Of a stretch of 64,000 nucleotides of DNA, positions 1 through 10,084 are shown in pieces. The stretch spans positions 7,097,832 to 7,161,831 of the forward strand of contig NC_092695.1 in assembly GCF_964275005.1 (NCBI RefSeq). The letters are read 5' to 3'. Positions within the stretch are counted from its first letter, which is position 1. Each line of letters begins with the position of its first letter. The DNA is from Diadema setosum (Eukaryota; Echinodermata; Echinoidea; Diadematoida; Diadematidae). Below the pieces are notes generated by a model. The model saw only the letters and a program-made list of their open reading frames with translations. It was not told where the DNA came from and ran no database searches. Both the position numbers and the translations under genes were made by a program.

Positions 1-152
1 ACATTGTGACACAGAAATTTAGTTGATGATTAGATCTCACAGAATATATTCATAATTGGTGAGGCAGAATGCTTGAACGTTGTGTTATGACCAAAAGATA
101 GGAGAGAAAAAATTGGAAGATGTACTTAAGTTGAGTCAAAAGTCCTTTACAG

Positions 153-401
153 ACTGCTACCAATGTACACCACACAGAGTTAGCAAACCAGCAGTGAAGG
201 AACCTGGTATGGCGCAGATTGGGGAGGGGCTCACCAACTCTTGGATGGACGCGGATGAAGATGAGGAGGAGGAAGCGGAAGAAGAAGAGGAGGAGGAGGA
301 GAATGGTGACAAGGATGGAGAGGAAGAGCTGGAGGGAGAGGCTGGATCCGAGGAGGATGACAGTGTTCCCATAGCAACAGCAACAAGCCACAGGAGAAAA
401 G
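153..401 (+). CDS. Exon 1 in window of the acidic-protein gene
   Basis: Open in one frame, with a long run of GAG/GAA/GAT codons. It leaves one base (G) to the next exon. The start is set by the acceptor at 151-152; an upstream open stretch from 80 lacks an ATG and is treated as intron. Confidence 0.5.
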
Positions 402-2890
402 GTAAAATGTTCACAACTGTAGAATGATGATGAAACGGGTCTAGAGCAATTTACCCCCTGGGCAATTACCCCCAGACCCATCCCCTGACCCTGACCCTAA
501 CCTAAATCCTGAGCCTAATCCTAACCCCATACCCAAACTCTAACCCTAAACCTAATCCTAACCCTAATCTTTACTCTAGCCTTATCACTAGCCAGTGTTC
601 AGCCTCGGAGGGTAATTGCCCTGACACAGATAAAATGGATTCCGTCCCATGTGTATCAGTAAGATACTGTCTACGCTGAACATTTCGCGAGGTTTTTATT
701 TATAGCGAGTCAGGTGCTATTCGCAAAATTAAAGACACATGAAAATATTGACTCTCATCCCGATGTGAATGTGACATATGGGTTTACACTTCTCAGTTCA
801 GCACAGGACTCCACGATCGCGAATTTAACCACTCGCAAAATTGTCAGCAAATCCCGATTCTTGAAAATTTAGATTTGCGAAATGTATGGCATATACAGTA
901 GATGCATTTGATGTAATGCCTTCTAGTAAAGTCCAAATGGTGTTTTCTTAATCCCCACAATCTCAAGAGCTTATTGTTACTGCTGCCTGAGGAATAACCC
1001 AGAAATGCTGGTCAAGTTCTGAAAGTCGATGAACTTTCCTCAATAGGCGCTGTACTCATAGTATTGTGGTGTACTCTCAATATTTTTCCACACCTTTGAG
1101 TGATGACCACGAAATTCACACCACAGATACATCACCTAAAGATTCCAGCCGAGTTTATTATTGGTGATGTCTGACAAGGTCAAAGGTCAAAAGGTCAATG
1201 AACTTAAACCTGATGAGCACAGTACTTGCAAAATCCTGTGCTCTCAATAACTTTCCACATAGCTCTTTGAACTATGACCACAAAACTCACACCACAGGTT
1301 CATCACCTAAAGATTCCTGTCAAGTTTGAATATTAGAAAAGTCCAACAAGATCAAAGGTCAAAAGGTCAATGAACTTACATTGAAAAACATTTTGCTCAC
1401 AAACTACAATTCCTTGTTACCTTTGGGTTTACTCCGAAGAAGTACCTGCTACCTCTGCTTCCACAAAAGTATTCCAGAGACATGGCCCCTAGTGGGTTCT
1501 CTCGGAGACCAGTGAAATGTGTGACAGAACCACTGACTTTCACAGAGTGTTCCTGCTGTCGGAATATCACCAATGAGGTGGTATTTGAGCAGATGGCAAC
1601 CTAATCATGTGACACATTGTTGAGTTAGTAACTGAAGTTTGAATGATTGTGTGGTCAATGAGTATTATAATAATGTTCCTGTCCCGCTTTCACTGTCCTC
1701 TTACAGAGGAGTCCGTCTCTAGGGGATCAGATGGGGAGAGCGAGGAGGAGGAGACAGTCACCCTTGGAGGTGGGGAGCTGGAACCACTCCCAAACAGGTG
1801 AGGGGGTACATCTTTATATGTTGCCATGGTAACCACTGAAGGGGAAGTTTCTATCAGCATGTAACCAAAGTTAGCATAAAAAAACAGTGATAGGTAATAA
1901 ACAAAGTGAATAACTTAAATGGTGAAACTTTAAGCACAGTAGAGACCACCATTCTTTCTTATTTTTGGAAGAATGATGACTGTTTTCACTTAGATTTCAT
2001 CTTCTTGTGTAGTGTGTCATCTTGTGTCGTGTATCACCTTGTGTAGTGTGTAATTTTGTGTAGTGTTATTTAGTGGTGTATTTCATGCAATGTAGTGTTA
2101 TAATATTGTGTAGTGTTCTGAGAGAACCTCAAACTAGGCATTTCAATTCACCTTTTGTCCTGCTATTTGCACACACATAGATGCCTGCACATGCACACAT
2201 ACCCACATAAGTATACAGATGATATTCAAGATAGTGGAATATACAATATTATTAGGACATGACAGAATATAGTTAATTTGATGTTTTTATGTGTCAGCAG
2301 TGTGTGTACATGTATTCATGTATTTACCCACAGTAGAATTAAGATATACAGGAAAATACTGTAAAAGCTGTTATTTTTGCAAGGGTTTGATTTTCACGAA
2401 ATTTGCAAATCACTGTTGGGCCCGAATATAACAACATGTGAAAATATCGCAAATGGACAGGCATTATTAGTGCAATTACGATGATACTTGGTGTTAAATT
2501 GCAAAACAACATCTTACGAAAATGTCTGTAACCTCGTCATTCGCGAAAATATCTGTACGCAAAAATTACAGCTTTTATAGTACTTAAAATCATGTAGTTT
2601 ATTGAAAAGTATTAAAAATATGACCTGTTGTTTACAGAAGTGGTGATAAGTAGCTGTACATGACATCACAGTGACATGAACAGATGTTCCATTTGAACCA
2701 ATCATAAATGATGTCATTTTCATTCTCCCATCTGTCGCCTCAAAGGAACAAGTCAACCTTGCCGTCAGGTGACCTGGACTTGACAGCGGCGCTGAAAAAA
2801 TCCAAGGTCGAAAAGTCATCAGCAAAACCCAGTGGGAAGATGGGCAAGAAGAAGTGGAAAAAAGGACGGAACATCAAAGACGGGACATGA
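153..2890 (+). CDS. 3' part of an unrecognised gene with acidic stretch and Lys-rich C terminus (three exons)
   Basis: Three exons at 153-401, 1707-1797 and 2746-2890 join in one frame (phases 1 and 2 agree across both introns). Introns are GT-AG: donors GTAAAA at 402 and GTGAGG at 1798, acceptors TTACAG at 1706 and TCAAAG at 2745. The first exon starts at an acceptor (CTTTACAG at 145-152), so the gene begins left of the window. The protein runs from a Cys/His-containing piece (CYQCTPHRV) through about 30 Glu/Asp-rich residues (EEEEAEEEEEEEE), a Ser/Glu linker (SRGSDGESEEEE), and a basic end (GKMGKKKWKKGRNIKDG) before TGA at 2888-2890. Acidic stretch plus Lys/Trp-rich tail is common in nucleolar ribosome-biogenesis proteins, but I do not recognise the family. 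A possible poly(A) signal ATTAAA is at 3290-3295. Intron and exon boundaries are inferred from sequence only. Confidence 0.6.
460..621. mobile_element. Small inverted-repeat element with telomere-like interior
   Basis: The termini GGGCAATTACCC (460-471) and GGGTAATTGCCC (610-621) are inverted copies. Between them lies about 100 bp of degenerate CCCTAA/CCTAAC units (482-575). It sits in an intron of the acidic-protein gene. No target duplication was resolved. Confidence 0.6.
667..898. mobile_element. TA-target MITE, CTGTA family, copy 1
   Basis: TA at 665-666 and 899-900 flank CTGTCTACGCTGAACATTTC at the left and GAAATGTATGGCATATACAG at the right, which are imperfect inverted repeats. The interior has several GCGAAAATT-like words shared with copies at 2359 and 22661. 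The TA target suggests the Tc1/mariner/pogo group. Confidence 0.55.
1070..1400. repeat. Two tandem ~170-bp units rich in AGGTCA
   Basis: Both units hold TCACCTAAAGATTCC (about 1132 and 1301), a 'cacaccacag' stretch and GGTCAAAGGTCAAAAGGTCA near the end. A degenerate opposite-strand relative lies at about 15090-15475. Confidence 0.6.
1707..1797 (+). CDS. Exon 2 in window of the acidic-protein gene
   Basis: 91 bases between TCCTCTTACAG and CAG/GTGAGG. It encodes ESVSRGSDGESEEEETV and ends NR across the next junction. It is too short to be seen as an isolated ORF but keeps frame with both neighbours, which is the main support. Confidence 0.55.
2005..2115. repeat. Degenerate TTGTGTAGTG minisatellite
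   Basis: About eight imperfect copies of TTGTGTAGTG, variable in length, within an intron of the first gene. Confidence 0.5.
2359..2580. mobile_element. TA-target MITE, CTGTA family, copy 2
   Basis: TA at 2357-2358 and 2581-2582. The left end CTGTAAAAGCTGTTATTTTT and the inverted right end (CTATAAAAGCTGTAATTTTT read inward) differ at two positions. 222 bp, in the intron before the last exon of the first gene. Confidence 0.75.
2746..2890 (+). CDS. Last coding exon of the acidic-protein gene
   Basis: It follows a pyrimidine-rich acceptor (CTGTCGCCTCAAAG) and encodes NKSTLPSGDLDLTAALKKSK then a Lys-rich end, with TGA at 2888-2890. Confidence 0.6.
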
Positions 2891-3750
2891 AGATCCAGAA
2901 GAGCTAGATTATAGAAAACTTTGAAATATTTATCGGACACATTTCTTGGATCCAAGTGTGAAACTTCCTCGTACACTTACCTCTGTATGGAGTCTGGGTC
3001 ACAGTGCTTAGATAAATGCATATATTTTTAGATGTACAGACTCTTTTGGAAGTTCTACTTGCCAAGAATCTAGATTACAAAACCTGAGAACGGTCAGGAC
3101 ATCAATAGTGCCATCGATCAAGTTTTCTCCCTGTGAAATCTGGGCGGATGCAGCTTGAGGATTTTCTCTTGGACTTTCAGGGCATGGTTGAGTCCGTTGC
3201 GACCATGTGAAGGGTCATAATGAACAAAGAAAAGAGAGATGACAACAGTTTTCTCTTTCCTCTTGATGCAAGGTTTTCAGGAAGGTGTTATTAAAGCCCC
3301 ATTTTCACAGTCGCTTATGTTGTGTTACGTCTGCCGTGGATAGATATGGATAAGTGGATGCAGTGCAGATGCAGGCATCCGCAGGGAAGTTAGTAGACGT
3401 AACTGTCCGTAACTGTTCCGTAGTGAGATGCAAAGTTATGGCGCCAAGCCTGCAAAATTTTGAAATTTTCTAAATTTTGCAGGGAGTTGCCACAGATCCA
3501 GGCTTACGCAAGTAATCGTTACTTAACATTAACTATCCATAAGTGAACATAATTATCTGTAGCTTGGATGCAGACCATTTGGGAAAATCTTTACCTCTGG
3601 AAAGGGATCCATGGGAGTCCGCAGAAAAAATTACTTTTTTGAACGCAACGCTGGATGCTGAGCATTATGTGACGGGGGGCATTTCAGCTGAACGTGTCCG
3701 TAGCGAATCAATATCATGACATCTCGTTATAGTGTTAATCTCAGATTATG
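2891..3750. other. 3' UTR and intergenic sequence
   Basis: The first part is presumably the 3' UTR of the upstream gene, with a candidate ATTAAA at 3290-3295. From about 3297 a moderately GC-rich stretch with short inverted words follows; I see no clear gene or element ends in it. Confidence 0.35.
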
Positions 3751-4416
3751 TGTGACCCGCTACAACAAAAGGATCTGAAAGTCGGGGGAAGGACAATTTT
3801 CTGAAAATTGCATGACATTATTCCCTTACTCTTACACTTTGACACAACTCTCAAAAGTACCCGGTTGTGGAGATATCCATGATTTTATTCGCACATGTCG
3901 AGTGGTGTAGGAAATCAGCGTTTCGAGAAAACCGCCTTCAAAGTTTTCCTTCCGACGCTATCGTGATCAAGGGGAGGCAAGACAGTTTTCACCTCTTGAC
4001 AATAGAAGGTATGCTTCTAGCAACCGCCGCGATGTTCATTCAAGCTTAGCACCAGCGGTCTACGCACAACCAATCAGTACTGAAACCAGGATGCCACACA
4101 CTGACCAATAAAGTCACTCCCTTGTTGCTAGGGGCAGAGCCTAGCTGCGGCGTTGCTTAATCCAAATCTTCAGACACGTTTCTGTTCCTTTGAAAGTCAG
4201 AAAATCATGGCCCCGGAAAAACGCTAATTTCTTGCCTTTCCTTTGATCATTTAGCTTCGAAATTTTGGCAGATGATCGATGATACATTAGACTAAGAAAT
4301 TATGCCATAAACAGAAATCCAATCGCTTTGACCAATTTTGATGATCTGACTTCATACTCGATTTTCTTGGCTCAGCCGTCAGCAACTTTAGGATCCTTTT
4401 GCTGTTGTGGGTCACA
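3751..4416. mobile_element. 666-bp MITE with TGTGACCCGC termini and TATG target repeat
   Basis: The left end TGTGACCCGCTACAACAAAA and the inverted right end (TGTGACCCACAACAGCAAAA) match at 17 of 20 positions, followed on both sides by GGATC and CTGAAAGT/CTAAAGT. TATG flanks both ends (3747-3750, 4417-4420). The interior has no transposase-like frame, so it is non-autonomous; superfamily uncertain. Confidence 0.75.
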
Positions 4417-4420
4417 TATG

Positions 4421-5368
4421 TCCTGAACCAGTATGCTGTGACTGTTACATTGTAGATCAAACTTACTTAACTGAACACTTGCCATGTTACCAAAAAGTTG
4501 CATCATGATACTCAGCAGACCCCAAACAACAACATAAAACAGGTGGTCATCCTTTTTTTTTTAAAGGAGGTTGAAATGTCTATTTTTGTTTTGTGATATG
4601 TTGTCAATTCAGCATATTGTCTACACAATGTTGAGAATACCAAGCATTCCAGATGAAACGGGGGGGGGGGGGGGGGGGGGGATAAGGAGGATGTGTTGGA
4701 TTGTCACATGCAGCGCTAAACCTAAAAGACAACAAAAACCAAATAAACAAGAAGAGGTAAACAGTCATGTCATGATTTACTCGGGTAACTGCACTTTATA
4801 AAACTTCATTTTTGTAAGGTGCAATACATTGCATCACAGTACATACTACCCCATCCTCGTACAGTTTGTATAAATATACAAGATGGTAATTTTCATAAAA
4901 AAGTTAATTGAAGGTAAAGTACACTAAACTGGAGCTACAAACAAGTACATCCCGGAAATGTTTTGCAGGCTCTTGTAGTGCCACAGGCATTTTGAGCCCT
5001 CCCTCTGTTATACAATTCAAATGTGACGATCAAGTCTTGATCAACCCAATACTACTTCGTGCAGAAATTTCGCTGTATGTTCTCATTTCTTGTCATTGTT
5101 ATAACCATTTGCTGCTGCGATCTTGATTGTCCCACGTCCCGAGGTCTTAGGATTAAGATTGGAGTTTGACATTAAATGATATGTCGGTCATTTGTAATAA
5201 ATCTTCCTATTGCCTCACAGGATTCTTTTTTTCTAGTACAATGTGGCATTATTTGACTGGGCAATTAGTGTGAGAATGTTTCTACATCAAGATACTGTCC
5301 CCCATGCTGTGTGTATGTGTCAGAGCAGTATGTGTAGAATTATACTCGCCTTTATCTCGCCTTTATGT
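4421..5368. other. Intergenic, no gene seen
   Basis: AT-rich sequence with an uninterrupted G run at 4661-4681. No domain, exon or element ends recognised. Confidence 0.4.
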
Positions 5369-5623
5369 GGGGGCACTGTGGCGTAGTGGATAAGACTCCC
5401 GACTCCCGATCGGAGGACTCGAGTTCGAATCCCGCCAGTGCCTACGTCCTTGGACAAGATGCTTTTACCCACCATGTCTCTCTCGACCCAGGTGTATAAA
5501 TGGGTACCTGGCAACGCTAGGGTAATAATAATGACAGGGCCCTCTGGTAGAGCAGTGGCAACACTGAAGAGGTTACCCTTGGTAAATAAGACCTTATTAT
5601 TATTATTATTATTTTTATTATTA
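5369..5623 (+). mobile_element. tRNA-derived SINE
   Basis: The 5' part has a tRNA-like A box (TGGCGTAGTGGATAAG at about 5379) and B box (GAGTTCGAATCCC at 5421-5433). A tRNA-unrelated body follows and the 3' end is (ATT)n at 5593-5623. This is the normal SINE layout. The tRNA part is not a functional tRNA because it runs straight into the body. Confidence 0.8.
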
Positions 5624-6194
5624 TCTGAGATTATATCCCACATAAGTATGTTTAACCAATGGGATTACTTGAATTTGGAACACGTGACGGAGAGATGTTT
5701 TTCTCCCAGCATGCCATGTACTATCACATATGTAATATACTTTTCTGTTAGCACTTTTTACCTTACCCGCAATTTGCGATCGACAAAGGTTTCGCTCAGA
5801 TTTATCGGCCACGGTCAAGTCTGGTAGATGCACCAGCAAGTTCTCTTGGCACACATCCGTACACATCACACAATTATTGATACATCAGCGTCGCTTGTTA
5901 TCGTCTTAGATCTAACATGGTGATCACTGTGATGCAAGTTCTCTTGTCTCACAGTTTTTTGTTTGTTTTGTTTGTTGTTTTTTTCAGCAGTGTCCAAGAC
6001 AGCTTATAAATTGAGCTGGTAGTTGCAGTAGAAGTCCTTCATACGCTGCATTTTTTATTTGTAACTTTATTCAGTGCAAATCTGCAAGTGCACTCATTTC
6101 CTTGATGGAGCACAAGTGTTTTTTTTTTCTTTTATATCTACTACCCAAGGTACCAAATATGAAATACACAAGACTGGTACAGCATGAACATCAC

Positions 6195-6790
6195 TTAATA
6201 CATAAAACTGCAAATCCAGAGACTCCAAACCCAAGCATCTCTTGACCCACTGAGGACAGTTTGATTTCGCTACAGTATGCATTTCCCATAGACACCTGCC
6301 CGAGAATACTTGGGACTTGTCTTCAACAGGTCAAGCTGGAGATTCTACCCCCTATCAGTCTGGAGAATGATCATGCAAACGTGTGCACAATACAGTGCAC
6401 TCCCATTATAACGAACACGGTTATAACAAAATTCCGGTTACAACAAAGTAAAAATTTAGGCCCTAACAACATCTGCTGTATGGTTTTTATTGTTTATTTC
6501 TTTGGTTATAACCAAATTTTGATATAACAAAAGAAAATTGCCGGTCCTGTCTTTTGTGGCCGAGATCTGATGAAGGCAAGGCCCAAAGAAGGGCCCTGAA
6601 AGCTCTTGGGTTGTAGATACATGTACATGTAACCTGGTAGTATAGGTGCTTTCTTAGCCTTATTTACATACCAAAGTTAAAGTTGGGCAGGAGAAAGCTA
6701 AGTCTTATGTGGGAGAAAACATGTCTTAAGCAGGAGAAGTCCCAACTCGAGCGCGAGATTTTGCCAAAATGGTCTCATAAATCAGAACAA
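6195..6790. repeat. Possible interspersed repeat interrupted by the element at 6393
   Basis: Words such as ACTCCAAACCCAAGCA, CTGGAGATTCT and CGAGATTTTGCCAAAATGG recur, diverged and in the same order, at about 63027-63265. The family is not recognised and the ends are not defined. Confidence 0.35.
6393..6556. mobile_element. pogo/Tigger-like MITE, right end lost
   Basis: The left end CAGTGCACTCCCATTATAAC follows TA (6391-6392) and matches the copy at 56460. The body (GGTTATAAC...TTTGGTTATAACC) is shared, but the right terminal repeat is absent. CAGT...CTCC termini with a TA target are typical of pogo/Tigger elements. Confidence 0.6.
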
Positions 6791-6984
6791 AGATGCTCTG
6801 CATCTCTCTCATATTTTAATGGAATCATGGCTGATTGCATATATATTTATGTATGTTTTAAATCTTTTCTGACTTTCACTATGATGCTCATCCTTTTATG
6901 TGTATGCATACATAATTATAAATATGTAAATGTACATATAATAGCTCATTTTATAGTATAGTGTATTTCAGACTCTCAATATAC

Positions 6985-7142
6985 GTGTATATAAATACAC
7001 ACACACACATACATATATATTATATATATATATATACATACACATTATATATACATATTATATATATACATACACATAGTGTGAGAAAGGGTCTCGACCA
7101 TGCAGTGTAGCTCCTTCATTTAAATTTAAAACAGAGTGAGAA

Positions 7143-7192
<50 letters not shown>

Positions 7193-7214
7193 ATATATCT
7201 ATATATATATATAT

Positions 7215-7250
<36 letters not shown>
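6985..7250. repeat. (TA)n and (CA)n microsatellites
   Basis: TA-rich runs at 7011-7075 and 7150-7214 and a CA run at 7215-7249. An apparent ORF over this stretch is repeat-driven. Confidence 0.9.
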
Positions 7251-7251
<1 letters not shown>

Positions 7252-9566
7252 ATACATGTATACATAAATACAATGTACATACACAGAAATTGGAAATCAG
7301 TAAGTTCAGTAAGGGTTCTCAAATTTTGTTTTGACATTTTTTATTTCAAACCATTACTATAGACTTAAAAGTACGCAAACTTACAACAGCTACAATTGTT
7401 TTGTTGGTGTTTTTTTTTTTTTTCTTTTTCAAATCCTCACCAAATTATCTACATGGATAATGCCTGAAGTGCCATCTGTAAGACAAACTTTTACCTGTGG
7501 CTCCACCAACATGGGTCGGGCCCTCAAACAGCAATGCATGCCGACCTGTTAACACTTTTCCTAGATTCATAAAGGCTACAAAAGACAACAGAACGAAAAA
7601 AGAATTGGCCTCCATTCATCACATATCTGAACCATGAAAAAAAAAAAAAAAACCGAACATTAGGCCGGACATACACAAAGTATAGGCAGTTGTAGTGCCT
7701 ACGAACTTGGATGAGGTCGTACAGCAAAGATTGCAGAACTCTCGGCAGACAGTACAGAGAATGTAGGTGCCGTGCAACCACAAGACAAAATGCAAAATGC
7801 ACTGAAGGCCAGGCATGGGACTATGAATACATTTATGAGACAGAAAAACATGGTCACTCGTCTTATCTTGAAAATAAAAGAATAAAATTGTGAAAAAAAA
7901 AAGTGATTGTCTTTGCCCCCTAGTTACTGCTGTAAGAGAAATGTGTTGTGTCGAGTCAAAATTTCTCTGCTACTCAGCAGCTCTTTTCAAACAAAGTCCA
8001 TTGTGAAATATGCCGGATGCTGCTTGACTCATTCGTATGCAGCAATTCCCAAACTGTACCACACGATGCAGTCATGCATTGGTTGATGTTTCTTGGCATA
8101 ATAATCCTCGCCGAGTTTAGTAACATACTAAAAAGTGATGTCAACAACACTGGAAACAGCAAAACAGAAAAAAAAAAGAAGAAAGAATGTATTCTGGTAA
8201 TTGACCCCACCCTAACATGTAAGTTTCTAGTGTGTGATAACCTTATAAAACTAGAGCTGTAAAACAGGTTAAAATTCAGACATTTACAACTGATCGTTGA
8301 CATAGAGAGCATGCTGAGAAAATTTTGTGACATTGAAAACTGAATGTAAGTGTTTTATTTGATTTATTATCTATTTAGACAGAAAAAAAAATTAAAGGGT
8401 ACTATTATTTTCATGCACTGAGTCTATATTGTATGTTTGTATCATCTTGGCAATTGTAGCACTGGAAATTCCTTCCTACAGTTTTTGGAATGAAAGGTTT
8501 CTTTATAAATTATCAAAGCATGCTCTTTATGATCAACATTTTTCCAATATTCACACTGGCTTTTTTTATCCTTGTGGTAATTACAAGCTTTATACAAACA
8601 GCAAGAACTTGTTAAAAAGCATACACACATTTAAATAGCTATGGTACACGACAGCGCAGAGAAATCAACGGGTAACCACATGAAACAAAAGATACATAAA
8701 ACAAATTATGAAAATATACTATCAATCATCTTGCCATGTTGCTTAACATCTGTTTAAGTCAAAAGTGAAGAATGTTCAGCTCTTTGCATTGCTATGAAAT
8801 AGTGAACAATACTTGTAAAATTGTCTCCTTAAGTGGCTTTTCAATGCCACCTTTAATACTGCTTATAAGTTTATTACAGCAAGCACCTACTTATGCCGTG
8901 ACTATCTCATCTCAAACAATTAACCAGAAGCCTTTAAAGAGAAATTCAACACAACGAACTAGGGTAATCTCTCAATGAGGAAAGTCTTACATAAACCCTT
9001 TTTTTTGTTTGATTTAAATTCAAAGATGATCAATGTTAAGATTTTGCAACACTGAATTATATTATACAATGATCTGATGCTACCTTAAACACGAAATGGA
9101 ATTCCATTATGTAATGCAAAGAACATTTTCTTGGAGAAACAGCAACTGTGTCAAACTCTGAATCACAATAATTACACCAAAGAGGTAATGATAAGTGTTT
9201 TGACCTGCATGCACAAGAAAAATAAGTGACATATGCATTTGAGCTTGTCACTAAACACCCCCTCCCCTACTGCAGCATTCACGAGGATGAGAAGAAGTCT
9301 GCATTTGATTGGAACAGGCCTTGATTTAGATGAAAATTTAAGTGTGACATAAGTTAATGATGATCATCAACAGGTAACGCTGAGAACAATTCTAGTGTTT
9401 CAAGCACAATTTACATATTTGGATGATAATAATACATAGCAATGAAGAACATTCTTGTGTTCCAAGCAGAATTCACAGTCTATTCAATTTACAAATCTTA
9501 TGTCTGAAGAGAATGTCTGATAATTGTGAGAAAGAGAATGCAGTCTCTGCAAACGAATCCAATGGT
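7251..9566. other. Intergenic or HMGB downstream region, nothing recognised
   Basis: AT-rich sequence with homopolymer runs (7411-7424, 7637-7652). Several TTTATT words could serve as further distal poly(A) signals for HMGB on the minus strand. No exon or element ends recognised. Confidence 0.35.
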
Positions 9567-9572
9567 TTTATT
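9567..9572 (-). terminator. Candidate HMGB poly(A) signal
   Basis: AATAAA on the minus strand, 390 bases past the stop codon. Others lie further downstream, so this is the nearest rather than a proven site. Confidence 0.4.
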
Positions 9573-9961
9573 TGTGTTTTTATATCAGATTCTGATATTT
9601 TAGTCGACATGCTGTTTTTTGTGTCTCTGGAACATCAGTTCTGGCGACAGTCGGTATCAACAAAAGCCAACACACCCTTTTCTCTCCTTCCCTCCTTGCT
9701 TGACGCCATATTGAACTGCAAAGAACAATCTAATTAGAAAAACAATGGTCCTCTTAAGGTGCAGTTTGGAACAACAAAGGAAACAAAAGCACTTTTGTTA
9801 CGTTCTGGAGAGAGTCACCAGTTACGCTGACACTTTCACCAAGTTGGGATGGTGGTGAATTTTCTTCGCTTTTTTTCTTTTCTATTTCTTTTTTTTTTTT
9901 CTCTCGTCACCCCACGCATGCTGATGGTCCGTCACGAGGGGATTTTCTTGAGGCGTCCTTC

Positions 9962-10084
9962 TTAATCACTGTCATCGGAGCTTGAGTCGTCCGAGCTGGA
10001 ATCGTCAGAAGAACTGGAGCTTGAAGATTCACGGCGAGCTTGCTGCTTGTTGTTTTTGGCCTTTGCCTTGTAATCAGCCATTTC
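9962..10084 (-). CDS. HMGB: HMGB last coding exon with Ser-Asp tail
   Basis: 41 codons including TAA (9964-9962), after acceptor CTGTTACCTAG. It begins EMADYKAK, which continues the box B C-terminal helix in phase 0, and ends in a 21-residue Ser/Asp tail. Confidence 0.9.
   Translation of the reverse strand, partial: EMADYKAKAKNNKQQARRESSSSSSSDDSSSDDSSSDDSD

Noticed and set aside
157-481. Minus-strand frames opposite the acidic exon
   Set aside because: Ser- and Leu-rich shadows of the plus-strand Glu-rich exon, which has splice and phase support.
5369-5441. Functional tRNA gene
   Set aside because: A and B boxes are present, but the sequence continues into a repeat body with an (ATT)n tail; it is the head of a SINE.
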